Source: Hofstenia miamia
Taxonomy: Eukaryota; Xenacoelomorpha; Acoela; Hofsteniidae
Reading direction: 5' to 3'
DNA: 64,000 nt
Assembly (NCBI GenBank): GCA_900660155.1
Contig: CABFPE010000758.1
Coordinates: 280,693 to 344,692, forward strand
The notes beneath the pieces were generated by a model that was not told the DNA's origin, ran no database searches, and worked only from the letters and a program-made list of their open reading frames with translations. Shown here one piece after another: positions 23,540 to 35,632 of this stretch (its first letter is position 1; each line of letters starts with the position of its first letter). A program made the translations under genes and the position numbers.

Positions 23540-25115
23540 TCTGATCATATTGATCTGTTTTTTGCACTCATCTTTTCTGTGCCCCTTCTTTCCACAACTG
23601 TAGCACTTTATGTCCCTTTCTCTTACTTTCTTTCCCTTTCCTTCTTTTCCTTATACTTTAATAAATTTTTCCATTTTATTTTTGTTGTAGGGTTTGGTAT
23701 TCACTGTTTGTGACTTGTAATTATTCCACCATTCCATTGGTTTTTCTTTGTGCCCTACCACTTTTCTATAGATGTGGGCATTGTCTTCAATTGTTGCCTG
23801 GATATCCACCACCTTTCTTATCATCTTCTCTAGTTTGTTGTCACATTGCATTTGATTTCAAATTTGGTTCTGGTGTTCTTGGGCATTCCCTTGCAAATAT
23901 GCCAGAAGAGGTCATACTTCAAATATTTGTTTCCTCCATAGCTAAGTGTTACTAGTCATTCCACTTGTTAAATATAGTTTTGTATATCATCTGCTTTTCT
24001 CATTTTTGTCAAGTTCAATATGATTCAGTACTTCTTTTGTTTTCATAGTACTCTATAAGTCTCCAATCAGTAGTTTGTAATTTCATTTTGTATCAGTATC
24101 CAGCATCAAATAATGTTGGGATACTGCTCCTGCAAGGTATAGTGGGAATCTCACAGCTGCTGCTGGCTGGCTTAACTTCCTTTCAGCCATCATAATTTCA
24201 AATATTTGAAGCCATGTGATGAACATTGGATTATAGCTGTCAACCTTTCTGTTAAATTTTGGCAAGGTTGCCTTACATGGTATTGTGTCATTGTTAATAT
24301 TCTCCAGTAAAATAGATCTCTCAAAGGTCAGTTTCTTCTGTGCATTTATATTTTTGTTTATCATAAATTGGTCAGTTACTGTTTTTGTGATTCCATCAAT
24401 GATTTTCTTCTTCTCATATTCTTCATTTTCATTGTCAAAGTCTTTCAACTGTTTTTTGAAATTGACTGGTGATGCTTGTGAGTAGTCCCTTTCTTTTATC
24501 TGTTTGAGTGTTGCTTCATGTGTCTATATTCCCTTTCAGTTTTCCTCCTTGTCCCTCTGCATCATTCTAAGTTTTTGTCTGAGTTCTTCTAACTCTCATT
24601 CTTGGGCTCCACAATCTTCCTCTCTGCCCATTTCCATTAGTCTGAGTTCATCTTTGAGTTGTTCTAGCTCTTGGGCTTGTAGATCATTATCTTGGATTAA
24701 CTGTCTATTTTTGTTTTCTAATTGTCAGCATGTTTTCTCCCATTTTTCTTTTAGTTCCCAAAAATGTTTGTTTGATTCTGCCAATTGGTTTGTTGTTGTT
24801 CTGGAAATCTTTGCTCTGACTTTCCAACTAGCTATCCATCTCTACCTTGAGCTCACTTAGTGCATTTTCACTATGTCATTCTAGGTCTGCAACTTTTTCA
24901 GTTAGCAGTTGTAACTTGCTTCTCAATATTGATACTGTTTTGTTGTTCTGTCTGAGAATATTTAGAATTTCTGTTAAACTTGCCTCTGGAGACATGTGTA
25001 GGGTCTTTAATTCTGTGGGGGATGCGTCCATTTCTGAATGTGATCTTCTTGGGGTAGTGGTTGTTCTGCTTGTGCCTTTCTTGGTGCTTACTTTATTTCC
25101 TCTTGTATTTGCCAT
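23540..25115 (-). pseudogene. gag: Element 2 Gag region (fossil)
   Basis: The start near 25115 is lysine/threonine-rich and leads to a long coiled-coil-like region (E, L, K, Q rich, to about 24500). The capsid-like part (24083-24448) carries W-L-Q-I-F-E and F-P-L-Y-L-A-G-A-V-S-Q-H-Y-L-M-L-D, matching array Gag. A CCHC zinc knuckle (C-Y-S-C-G-K-K-G-H-R-K-D-E-C) lies at 23564-23605. Several breaks. Confidence 0.78.
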
Positions 25116-25358
25116 TTTTGATTACAATTAGTAGTGGCTTGCATCTTGGTATGATTCTTTGTTTCTAAACCTTCTCCAGGTTAGGTTTCTCCTAGATGGT
25201 AGTAGCTGACTGTGTGCTTTGTTGCCAGTTGATGTTTCCATTGCATGTTTTACCTTGTCCATTTCCTTAGTGATATCATATTTGCATTTATTACTTCTTT
25301 GAATTTAAGTAGTGAGTTGGGATGTCAACTTGTTGTTGATTCTTCTTCCTTGTTGTTT

Positions 25359-25376
25359 AACCTGTTATGGTAGCCA
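25359..25376 (-). promoter_or_regulatory. Element 2 primer binding site (tRNA-Arg type)
   Basis: On the minus strand TGGCTACCATAACAGG directly follows the LTR end (...GCTACA). It matches the TGGC(G/A)ACCATGACAGGAC site of the array with a few changes. Confidence 0.75.
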
Positions 25377-27899
25377 TGTAGCATCCACTACCAAGCTGTA
25401 ACTCACTTTGATTAATTCCTTTTGAATGTAACTCTGTGTTATGTGTGGGTAGGGATGTACTTTCATCAACTGCTTTACTCTATTAATACTTGTAGTTAAC
25501 TTTGATTAACTATGTGGTAATCAAACACTATTTAGGTATTTAAGTGTGGATTGAATGTTGCAGTTCTTCTGTTTATTGATCTTCCATAAGGGCTCTGGCT
25601 GACTCTGATCTCTGAATCTTCAAACACTTAGTCATCTTCATTGCCAATGGATTGTCTCCAAACCAAAAAATAAGTTTTTATTTTTAAAACTAATACAAGA
25701 ATTTTAATAAATAAAGGATCTTTATATAGTATGTATGTTTACAATGTCTGTAGACAGTGCAAACAAAACCATATAAGGCCTTGCAGCAATTTACAAATTA
25801 TAAGTATTCTCATAATAAATTTTTAACAAATTTAGAAAATCCAGTTGTGGAAAGGCATCTACTTCTCTAGATGGTAAATCAGCTAGATTGCAGTCAGATG
25901 GTATCCAATGTACTGAATTTACATGGTGGTATATGAAGAACTGTATAATGATGGACCACCATGGTGAGAATTTTGATATGAACTTGTTCTTTTTCAAATT
26001 AAAATAGAGAGCTTTATTATCAGTGAAAAAATCTAAAGATGGAGTATAAATAGAACCAAATAATAATGAGAATACAAAGGCATGCAATTCATTATAATAT
26101 ATTGGTTTTAATGGAGAATAAGATGATAATGAAATATCATTAAAAGGAAAATATACTCCAATTCCCATATTTGATGCATCAAAAAATATGTTAATAGATG
26201 AAGAATGAATAATAGTGGGGTATAACTTAAAGTTTTCTTTAAAATAATTAATGACAAACTTAGCCCATTGCCAGTGGAAATAGACCCTCGTAACATACCT
26301 CCACATAACATGGTCAAGTTATAGTACAGAGGGAGCACAAATTGATGTGTCCTGCAACCCTCAGTCTAATTTTTAAGTTGAAATCCAGGATGTTGAATTC
26401 ATTTATTATAAATTTGAGTATGTTCTTTCTCTCTTCCATCATCCTGATTTCACACTCTTACAATTCTACCCTCAAACCAAGTATATCAATTACTCCATCA
26501 GTATAGTAAATATATTCTTTGATTTTTACATTAAAGGATTCTAGTTTTGCCATCCAATCTAAAATGTCTTGTTTATATGATTTATCAAATATTAATAGGA
26601 AATCATCTGTATGTGCCCATGAGAAATCACATATGTCTCTTATTGGTGACAATAAATGGTTAGACCATAATTGACAATAAAGAGGCAAGATGGATATTCC
26701 CATAGGCAATTGTATGAATCTCCAACTTCAGTCTCTATGATCAATGAATGTAGTTTTCCATCTGTCATAGTTTTTAATTTCAATTGGTAGAATGCATTAG
26801 CCAAATCAATCTTCATCATCATATAATTATTGAATCTTGATAGTCTATCTTTTATACAATCTACCAAAACTTTGTGGTTTTTAATATTTCACTTATATGT
26901 GAATAATCAATCACCATTTGAAATTTGGTGTAGTCTTTGGAGCCTTTAGGCACCAAAAATGACTGGAAACAAAGTGGGCTTCTTGATGCTTTTTCAATTA
27001 TCCCTTTTTCTACAATGAAGTAGCTTATGTGTTCCCTATCCTAACTCAGTGCAACCCTCAAGGCTGGATGTAACTGACTTAAACTCAAGTTGTAATGTGT
27101 AATTCATACTTGCAACCTGGAAATGTCACTAGCTGCTTAATAAATATTTATTTAGCCATTACTGAAAAATACTGGCTTTAAATAATTTGAATAATTAAAT
27201 TGATAATTACTTGCAGCTTCCTAACTTACATTTAATTAGTAATACATGCTCAGTCTCATTATTGGTCTATTTATAGGTCTCCTACATTGTCTAGTTAATA
27301 TAAAATATAATAACCTATGATCAGTTATCCAACTGTTTCTATGAAGTTTCATTATTGCTTACATGTTGTTGAAAGAATTGATGGTCAGCTAAATAGAGAA
27401 AAACTCCTAATCATACCCCTACTTTCAATGCAGTTTCATGGTTTAGATCAAGGACCCTCAAATAACTCCCAATATGTACCCTCACTACTACTAATGCATT
27501 TACCATGTAGCTTGACATTCTGAAATACTAAGCAAACCAAATTAAATCTACATATAAAATTTTCAAAGAATTTACTTCAACAGTTCTCCAAATGATTTTT
27601 CTCTATTTATAGTTCCAGATCAAAAAGTACATGTTGATTTGAATTTTGAATTGTCTGCCTAGATGTCTAAAAATAATGGAGGTGATATTGCCCCCTTTGT
27701 CTTGCCAAATTGTTTTGACAAGTACTATTTGGTAATGTTCTGTCTTAGTTGCATTTTACAAAATTAATGATGCTAAACTTAAATTGATTTTAATTTACAA
27801 TTAATACTAATTTAATCATAATTTGATGTTAATATTCTCTGACAGACTAATCTCTTTCTTAGTTTCCTTTTGCAGCATTGATTCTTGGATTATGCTACT
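25377..27899 (-). repeat. Element 2 5' LTR (right copy), split by an insertion
   Basis: LTR sequence occupies 25377-25664 and 27014-27899, about 1174 bp in all; a foreign RT-RNase H fragment lies between. The outer end is followed by the CTTG target duplication. Confidence 0.88.
25665..27013 (-). mobile_element. RT-RNase H retroelement fragment inside element 2 LTR
   Basis: On the minus strand the insert opens with an RT N-terminus (G-I-I-E-K-A...F-L-V-P-K-G, then M-V-I-D-Y). It continues with M-K-I-D-L-A-N-A-F-Y-Q-L-K-L, an active-site T-D-D-F-L-L-I-F, and a connection segment. RNase H follows (25791-26306: F-F-D-A-S, a later T-D-N, and H-W-I-P-S-D-C-N-L-A-D-L-P-S-R). It is not Gypsy-like in detail. 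The RNase H end resembles DIRS-like elements and also hepadnavirus-type polymerases; the family is not settled. No protease, integrase, recombinase or terminal repeats are visible. It is a broken fragment with several breaks. Confidence 0.65.
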
Positions 27900-27903
27900 C
27901 TTG

Positions 27904-29140
27904 GACAGCAATTTCATAGAGGGGTCTGATATGGACATTGAACATTCAGCTAAATGTAAATTGGAAACTAGTATTGCAGAGGAATCAGTGTTACAACCAT
28001 TGGTATTACCACAATCTAAGAAATATTGGCATCACTCATGCTCCCCCCTTATTTCTGCATCTTCACAGAGATCTGCATCTCAGCAATGCTCACAGGAATG
28101 TCAGTAACAATGTTGTACTCATCTTTCAAATGTTGGATCTGAGACTTAACATCCTTACTTTATTGCTAATTGAACTGTATTTTATTTTACTGAATCTCAG
28201 CTATCATCAGAGACAAAACTGTTCATAAACAAACAATTGGATACTCCTAATCACAATGTGAGTTGTTCTGTTTTACCTTATCTTATAGATGCAGAAAACT
28301 GGCCAGCTATCAATACTCTTATTTCTTACACACATGAGATGTGCAAAGAGATGAATTGATCCAATTACCACAGTACTGTTCATACTACTTTCAATGCAGA
28401 ATTTCACATTACTAATCTACATCATTTATTAACTTACAAAGACAATCTGATTATACAACCTGAAGTTAATCTTTCTCTGGAAAACTTACTAGTTATTTAC
28501 TTTGTCAAATCTGAAGAACTTTCTGATACAAAACTGATAGAGAAAATATCTCTAGCCTATAAACTTTCTAATGCCTCTAAAATCAAACTTACTATTGTTG
28601 TTTTTGATACCAATCAATCTCACTTAGTTTGAGCTGAACTTTATGAACTTGAACTTAGTTTGGATAATTTCTTTATTCTCCACCCAACTAACTTTGCTTT
28701 TCTTAGTTTACCAAATTACAATTCCTCTACTGCTGCATTGATTTCTATTAATCTGTTTTTACATAGAATTTGCCTGAGACATCACATCATCTTTGATAAA
28801 TGCATAGAAGTGGACATCTTATTACAGGTGCATCATACAAACTTATCACTGAACAACTATTACCAAAGTACATGTCAGCTTTGCTTTTCCTCAATCAGTG
28901 AACATGTTAAATGATATCACCAATATCTGGACCAACATCAAAGCTGATTGTCCCACAGAAAACAACTGGCTTGCATCAACATATTGTCACTTTCTGGCAT
29001 ATATCACTACTTAGCAGAATGACTATTGCATAACATAGAACAAAGTCTAACTGGATCAAACTGAATTTAGAAAATCTTTCTTTGAGGAACCATGAGCACT
29101 AATGTTATCACAAAATCTGCACTCTGGTTAATTACTATAT
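27904..29140 (+). pseudogene. Element 1 ORF3, N-terminal half (fossil)
   Basis: After element 2 the ORF3 reading of element 1 continues. The block near 28370-28830 aligns with array ORF3: S-T-V-H-T-T-F-N-A-E-F-H-I, then L-E-N-L-L-V-I-Y-F, then I-S-L-A-Y-K-L-S, then L-D-N-F-F-I-L. This alternating strand/helix region is of unknown function. Further on, A-L-W-L-I-T matches the array's A-I-W-I-I-S just before element 3 interrupts at 29141. Several breaks. Confidence 0.65.
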
Positions 29141-30400
29141 TGTAGAGTCACTCAGGGCCCCTATTTTGACTTCTGATACTGATGCACTCATTACACTCAT
29201 GATCACCTTGAAAGGCCTTTGGTTATATGAATGTTTTTAAGACACTTTCACAAGAAGCCTCAACAACTTGAGAAGAAATTGCCCTATTAGCTCCCCTCTG
29301 CCTGAAATTGAATTTTTCTGTCTCTGCAATGAAGCCATCATATAGAGAGAAACCTTGATGCAGATAACAAGGTGACCCAGATGTGCTGAAGTCTCATCCT
29401 GGGATGATGTTCTGGTAGCTGAAATGGTGGAGGAGACACAAAAGTTATTGTCAGGTCCAACTGCTCAACTACTAACACAAATTTAACCATGCAATGGGGG
29501 GTGTAGAGTCACTCAGGGCCCCTATTTTGATTAATTTTATTACTTTGATTGGTTGGCACTCTAATTTAGTGTTACATCATAATGACATGTTTGATTTGTT
29601 GCTATTAATTTATCTATATCAATTTATCCTATTTGCTAGTGCAGTAATTTGATCAATTCATTATTTGTTCCCTTGATTTGATCTGACATGTTATTGCTCA
29701 TTTAATTTGTGAGGGAATTCATGTGAAGTTTTGTAAACATATACCAGGTAATAATTCATGTTATAAATATGTGAGAAGCTTGTAGTGAATGCACAATAAA
29801 ATTTATTCTTGCTTCAACATTGTTTGCCTTTTTGAATTTTATTAAATTGTTAACCCCTTTTAGATTTGTCATGGATTTTAACTTAATGAATTTTTCTTAA
29901 GATCTGGCAACAATTTGGGAGTTACTCCACTATGTCTGCAGTGACATCTAGCTTCTTAACAGATGGCAGCCCAAATTGTGGTCACTTTAAGTTATGGCTA
30001 TGTGTACATGTAGGGATTAACAACTTTTATTTTGATCATTTCATTTTCATACATGTACTTAAACAACACACTGCAAATATATTAAGCCATTGGCAAACAT
30101 GAACACATGGTAACTACATGCCTTTTGTTTTATTATTTATATGAGCTGAGATAATAGAACACTGAGCTAAATTATTTATTTGAGCTAGAAATTAATACTT
30201 GAGACACACAATTAGCACCTTAATGAGTAAGGATGGCTTCCTGGATATGGCTTCAGCATGATGCCATGTGAATTGGTCACTGCAGGAAATATATTTTTGG
30301 TAGATAGTTTCTGTTTTTCTTTATTGAACTGGCAAACTACCAATGTTCTCTCTTTTGTTAGAATGTGGGTCACTCTCTACAATGGTAACCTCTGCAACCT
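29141..30400 (+). mobile_element. Element 3: internally reduced Gypsy copy in element 1 ORF3
   Basis: It begins with a stub of LTR start (TGTAGAGTCACTCAGGGCCCC at 29141), passes directly to the C-terminal part of ORF3 (S-D-T-D-A-L-I-T-L-M near 29180; L-N-N-L-R-R-N-C-P-I-S near 29260), then a polypurine tract (29492-29501) and a near-complete 3' LTR from 29502. The LTR belongs to the same subfamily as the solo LTR at 14353-15552. The right edge is uncertain (30381 to about 30405), and no target duplication is clear. Element 1 ORF3 resumes immediately after. Confidence 0.7.
29502..30390 (+). repeat. Element 3 3' LTR
   Basis: It starts TGTAGAGTCACTCAGGGCCCC. It shares the internal landmark of a TTTGGGAGT...CAGCCCAAATTGTGG pair with the array LTRs and ends near ...CTCTCTACA or a few bases beyond. 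About 880-900 bp. Confidence 0.75.
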
Positions 30401-32310
30401 TTGAAAAAGCAAATTCCACAAAATCTCTGTCATTCCCATCTCTGTAACATTAAAGAACTGGCTTTTGTACAGAATGTTGCTACTTATGTCAACACAAGGG
30501 AAGCAAGCCCAAACCCACTAATCCCTTTGAGAGGTACTACTCATGCATTATTAATAACAAAAATCCTCTCAGCTCTTTACAATAATGCTGATTAGTAATA
30601 AACTAGTTATTGCCTCAAGAGATATTCATATGATTTCTGACACCTGCAAGAAATGCATGTAGGGAGTTACCTGTGACATAATGTTGTTTTCTCTCTCAGA
30701 TACCTATGCACCACTACCATTGACACATCTCATTCATTGCCAACCACATTTGATGGATGATTATTATGACAAATCCAGTAATTGCCTCCTAGTTATTAAA
30801 AAACATCATTGTTTCCAACTACCACAGCAAATATTACCTGGAAAGTTCTACAACACATTAACAACTATGCTGAAATATCAAAAAGATGGATCAAAATGCA
30901 TCCAATCACCACAGCAACTGCAAATCAACAAGGATACCATGTTATCCACAAAGATACCTCTAATGCCATGCCAGCAAGCTATTATCAAAGAGAACAACCT
31001 CAAAAAAACTCAGTGCCAAAATACTACCACAACAACCTGAATTGGTAAAAACAGATGTGTCTACCTATCTCATATGCATTACAAAAGCCACTCCTGTCAA
31101 TGCAACCATTGTAGATTGCCAGTGCAACATCTTAAAGGAAACTGATAGTATCTTGTACATGAAAACTTGTTTTACAGAAGCATGGCCTAAAACTGATATT
31201 GCTCTCTTACTCAAGCCACATTCACAACTAGCATTTGACATGGAGTTTACAACTTCCAAATTTGTTTTGTCAGATACTACAATCAAACATCTCTGTCCTC
31301 ATTACAGCTCTGATAAACTATGAAAGTACATATTTCACACACAGGTGAACTATCCTGTTTCCATAGGTATCACCAAATTGGACATCACTCTGACTAATGA
31401 TATCTAAGTGGAAGAGGCAATTGAAACAGAAAACAATTACTGTATTCCCAGCCCACTCATCCACACTGCTATTATACAACCTGCATGGAGATGGGCTCAC
31501 AAGAAAACATGTTGTGTACACATCCTGCTACCTGAAGAGGATCAGTATATCAACAACTTAGGCAATCTCATTAAAACTTTACACTCTGAAAAATACAAGC
31601 AGAGCCAACAAAAATTAATACAAAACAATGACACCTCATGTGCAGATGGTCAGGTGACACTAGAGTACATTTTCAAAATGGTAAACTGGTAAACAATCAA
31701 ATTGACCACCTCAAAAACTCCCTCATGAAGCTTCTGTCTAAAACTGTTATCTAATTTTCTTGGATGAACAATCTCCTTTGGACAAATTTAATTCAGACAA
31801 CTCTTAAATATTATGACATGAAGAAATGCATTTAAATAATCACAATGATGCAAGCCAAAATAAACAATCCCAAACATATTACAGATATTACAGAGAAGAT
31901 ACTTAATGAACAAATATCAATTTATTTTGATGAGGTTAAATCCCACACTAATCTATACTTGTTCTTTAAATTCTTTTACCCAGATACAACTATCAAGGAA
32001 GATGAAGCTCATGCCTCTGACATTAATGCTTGCATGACACTACTCATAGCCTTAAAAGGATTATATCTCTAATACAAGTTCTTTAATATTTTTACAAGAA
32101 AAATCAATTCACTGTGAAATGCTTTACTGATATCTACATGCATACTCAACCCAAAGTTTACAAATTTACTAAACTCTTATAACTGAATTGGAATCTATCT
32201 GCTATGCAACTTGTGCTTCTGAATTCTCTGATATCCTGTCTTGCTATTTCATTTCTACAGCAAATGCAGCAACTCACAAGCCAGATATAGTCAAACTAGT
32301 GGATTAAAAA
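30401..32310 (+). pseudogene. Element 1 ORF3, middle and exonuclease-like tail (fossil)
   Basis: The reading aligns with the array ORF3: A-E-I-S-K-R and S-Y-Y-Q-R-E-Q (about 30860-31010), then L-A-F-D-M-E-F-T-T at 31228-31254, where Asp 31237-31239 and Glu 31243-31245 form the D-x-E of exonuclease motif I. V-N-Y-P-V-S-I-G follows (about 31350), as expected for the next strand. Near 31845-32072 the tail reads L-F-F-K-F-F-Y-P-D-T, then the A-H-A-S block corresponding to motif III. The order D-x-E, G-D region, His block matches DEDDh exonucleases. The region is broken in several places. Confidence 0.7.
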
Positions 32311-32330
32311 TAGCCCATCTTAGGGGTGTG

Positions 32331-33129
32331 TGTGGCATTAACCACTGCATTCACAAACATTTTGTATTTAGTAATTTGAAATTGATAAATATTAAATTGT
32401 ACAATATTTACATGAATTTGTAATTCCCTCAATTGATGTATTATGTGTTACACAATCTGTGCTATTTTTGATCATTAAATCTTCTGCTGTGCAGTATTTC
32501 TGGTATTAGTTATTACTGTGCAAAAGGTCACAAAGCACCTGCTAGTATTTATGGTATGCTTTAATGCTAATTTTTGTTTATAGAATACCTGTTTTTCTGT
32601 TTAAATATTTTGCTTTTGTTAGAAAAAGTTTAATAGATTTTACTCAACCTTTACTTCTTGTTGCATATGTAATTTCTTTAAAATGCTTTTCTAAATTATC
32701 TGATTGTTGCTGAGGGTGCCTTGTTCAGGTACTTCAGCAGGTTTTAGGAATAAGGTCTTACACAACTGCTTGTCATTCATTATGTTTTATATTTTATTAC
32801 AGCACCTAAATTGCATGAGCTGAGGCGTGCACTGAGTTTAGGTATATTAGCACATAGGTTACACTTTGCACCCAAGAACTTATAGGGCTTCTCTCTCTCT
32901 CTCTCTCTTCATTTAAATTAGGGCTCTTGTCCAATGTGACTCTTTCTCTTAAGGTTCTCTGTTTTGGGTCGCCCAATTGTGGCCATGCACCCTTCCCTTA
33001 CCTGATCTCCCAGCTACTTTTAACTTTTAGTAGGGATAGGCTCATTTAGTTCTGGAGTCAAGTTGTTAATTACTGAGACACCAGCAAATCTTGGTGTGTA
33101 TCAATGCAGATTTCCATGCTGATGCCACA
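32331..33129 (+). repeat. Element 1 right (3') LTR
   Basis: 799 bp, TGTGGCAT...ATGCCACA, a direct repeat of 9566-10388. A purine-rich TTAGGGGTGTG at 32320-32330 just before it is the polypurine tract. Confidence 0.9.
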
Positions 33130-34700
33130 CAAGGCTGGCCAGACCTGGGCAAATATTTCAGAAAAGATATTTTCTTTAATAACTTTTGATATAGTGAACC
33201 TATGAATGTTTAAAGGAGATTCTAATTTTTTGGTACTGTCTCAATATTGAAAGTTTTAAAAATTTCAACTGAAAAAACGTTTTTCTCAAAATTAAAACTT
33301 CAAAAATTGGAAATTTTTACTTTGAGATATTTGCAGTAATACAAGAAATAACATTTAAAATCAATTTTTTTAAAAATTCCCTGTCAATCTTGCATAATGG
33401 GAAATTTTTTCATTTAGATATGAATATTATAGGATGGGTTAGTAATTTTTTAAAAATTATAGTGATTGAAAAAAAACTATATATAAAACAATTTTGTTTT
33501 TAATTTTGTTAGTCTTTAACATTTTGTTTAGTAATATTTCATTTCATATTAGGACACCCTTATAAACATGCAAAAAATCAGTGTTTTTTTAAATGTATAT
33601 TGTGGATAATGAAAATGGATATTATTGATAAACTTTGAAAATTCATTTACATTTTACTCCATTTTATTGATATCTGTGATCCATTCTGTCAATTTCTTTG
33701 AGATTTTAGTGTGGATATTAAATATACTGGGCTTTCTGGGTTTTTGATAATATAAATTTTTCAGAGCATTGACTAATACTTCTCAGCAAAGATTGATGTT
33801 TCCACTTTGAATAAAGACTAGAATTAGAAGGCTTTCACTGTCATTCAATGAATTAAATATGAAAACTCAAACTTGCAAGATTTCTTTTATAACTGCTCTT
33901 TAACAACAGCTTAGAATAAAAAGCCAATGTAGTATTTAGATTCTACAGGTCTGAAATTACTTGAAAATGTAAATCTCTTATCCTTTATGTAGATCTAGAG
34001 GTGGCATTGTGAAAAAAGGTTTCCTCTTCTTAAAGAGGAAGCATATTATATTATAAAGATAGCATGGTTTTTAATTTCTAGCAAATTTTTTATAACCAAA
34101 AACAACCATTGCTAAATTTTATGATAATAGTTTTCATTATTAACAATCTTAGGAATTATTTGCACAGGTTAGTTAAGTTAAAAGTTTGTTTCTTTCTATG
34201 TGTGTTTACTAGTTATAGCCTGTTTTTTAAATAAAAAATTAGTGTTTTTCATTTTTTTCCATATTAAAATATTATGCAAGTGCATTCAACCCAAAAGTTG
34301 AATGTGCAGGCTATGATATTTTGGGCTTCATTTCTATTTTGAAGCAAATTATCAAAATCTAGTGTAAAAATATATAATATTTCTTAATCTCTTTTTTATA
34401 AATTTCATAAGATTACTTGGCATGGAAAGTTAAGATCACTCATATTTAGAAATGAAATTCAAAATTGTATTTTCAAACTACTAAAGTGAGCAATTGTGAA
34501 ATTTATGTCACATTCAATAATTTGTGAGACTTTTTTCATAATACAACTAAGAAAGCAACCAATGTTGCTATTTTAGCTGTCAAGCTAAAGAGATATATAA
34601 TTGATTGCCTAACATGCTGCAATACAAAACGGAAATGAAAGTACATATAGTTTTTTCAATTCAATATTCTTATTCAATGAAAAGTGAGCAATTGTGATAT
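33130..34700. other. AT-rich spacer, nothing recognised
   Basis: A very AT-rich stretch with A- and T-runs and no ORF of interest. It separates element 1 from the tandem array. Short phrases recall the left flank of element 1, but no defined repeat could be delimited. Confidence 0.5.
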
Positions 34701-35369
34701 TGTAGAATAGTGGGCTGTAATTGTACTATAAAACTAATTGACTCTGCAGAAGGTTTACCGTAAAAACCAACAGCCCTGATTCTGGGAGAACAGTTAAAGA
34801 GAAAACAAACTAATATAAACATTGGTAATTCATCCAAGTATTAGATACTTTAGGTAACTCCAAGATGACCAACTCACATGGCTTCCAGCCAAAGCAAAGT
34901 CTTTAGAAACAGTTTAGTGCTCAACTTAGTGCATGGTGCTACCCTATTTGTCTCACTTATTAATTTCTATCTCATAGCAAAAATAAACATCTCATTTTCA
35001 TTGTTAGTTCTCAGCTCACTAAATAATAGTCTGTAATTGCCAGACATTCATGCTAGCCAACGGCATGGTGTCATCACAGTGTCATAAAGTATAAGTGCAT
35101 GTACGTGTTGAATATCAAATGAAAGGTTTATTATTTCCTTAGCTGTACCCGTATCCGTAACTTAATGAGTCCACAATTTGGGCTGGGAAGATCTAATGAT
35201 TGCCAGGAGCTACGTGTCGCCCTGTACTTTAAGAAAGCACTCCCAAATTGTCGCTGAGCTTAAGAATTATATTCATAATCAAAAAACGATAAGTAAAGTA
35301 ATGGAGAGAAAAGTAGACAGTAATTGAAGCTAGATAAAATCTATTAACTTTTCTCAACAGTGTTCCTCA

Positions 35370-35377
35370 TTTTATAC
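35370..35377 (-). promoter_or_regulatory. LTR A TATA box
   Basis: On the minus strand the sequence is GTATAAAA, followed about 10 bases later by AACACTGTTGAGA. The TATAAA word is kept at the same place in LTR B (44006-44012), C (53526-53532) and D (63112-63118), so it is probably the U3 core promoter. Confidence 0.6.
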
Positions 35378-35555
35378 ACGGTTAAAACAATAAATAACTA
35401 CCTGTCTTAGTTTACAATCACAGTTAATAATTAGCTATTCATGTTCTCGATTTCCCTCGCAAATCAAATTCAATTTGAGCAACATGTTTAGCACCTTCGA
35501 GGGGACATGATTTCCTTCGTAAACCTGAGCTCGAAATAACCAAATGAAATAACTC

Positions 35556-35574
35556 TGACGTCATGGTGACGTTA
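35556..35574. promoter_or_regulatory. Paired CRE-like sites in U3 of LTR A
   Basis: TGACGTCA (35556-35563), a perfect ATF/CREB palindrome, is followed three bases later by TGACGTTA (35567-35574). LTR D keeps a close version (TACGTCA then TGACGTTA, 63299-63316). Binding is inferred from the motif only. Confidence 0.45.
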
Positions 35575-35632
35575 ATACAAAAAGAAATAAAAAATAAATA
35601 ATAATCACGAAATTTCCCTGAGTGACTCTACA

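Larger units (their letters stand above)
16410..27899 (-). mobile_element. Element 2: Ty3/Gypsy element, full span, inserted in element 1
   Basis: LTRs at 16410-17555 and 25377-27899 (the latter carrying its own insertion) flank a minus-strand interior with primer site, Gag, Pol, ORF3 and polypurine tract. The 4-bp target duplication CTTG is at 16406-16409 and 27900-27903. The LTRs differ by a few percent. The coding regions are broken in many places (more than ten), so it is a fossil, but the order of parts is complete. Confidence 0.88.
9566..33129 (+). mobile_element. Element 1: old Ty3/Gypsy LTR element with nested insertions
   Basis: Direct LTRs at 9566-10388 and 32331-33129 (TGTGGCAT...ATGCCACA) bracket a plus-strand element. 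Its parts run in order: primer site, Gag, protease/pol, integrase, ORF3 and polypurine tract. The two LTRs differ by roughly 5-8% by eye, including indels, so this is the oldest retroelement layer here. It is badly broken (well over ten breaks) and part of pol is missing. A solo LTR, element 2 and element 3 are inserted in it. No convincing target duplication was found (flanks ctag and caag). Confidence 0.85.
34701..35632 (-). repeat. LTR A (3' LTR of copy A)
   Basis: 932 bp; the plus strand reads TGTAGAATAG...GACTCTACA, with inverted tips. On the minus strand it has, in order, a CRE-like pair (35556-35574), a TATA box (35370-35377) and a poly(A) signal AATAAA (35127-35132), consistent with U3-R-U5. 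It groups with LTR D in shared variants (for example ACTATAAAACTAATTGACT). Confidence 0.9.

Noticed and set aside
9561-33134. Target site duplication for element 1
   Set aside because: Flanks ctag and caag do not match well enough.
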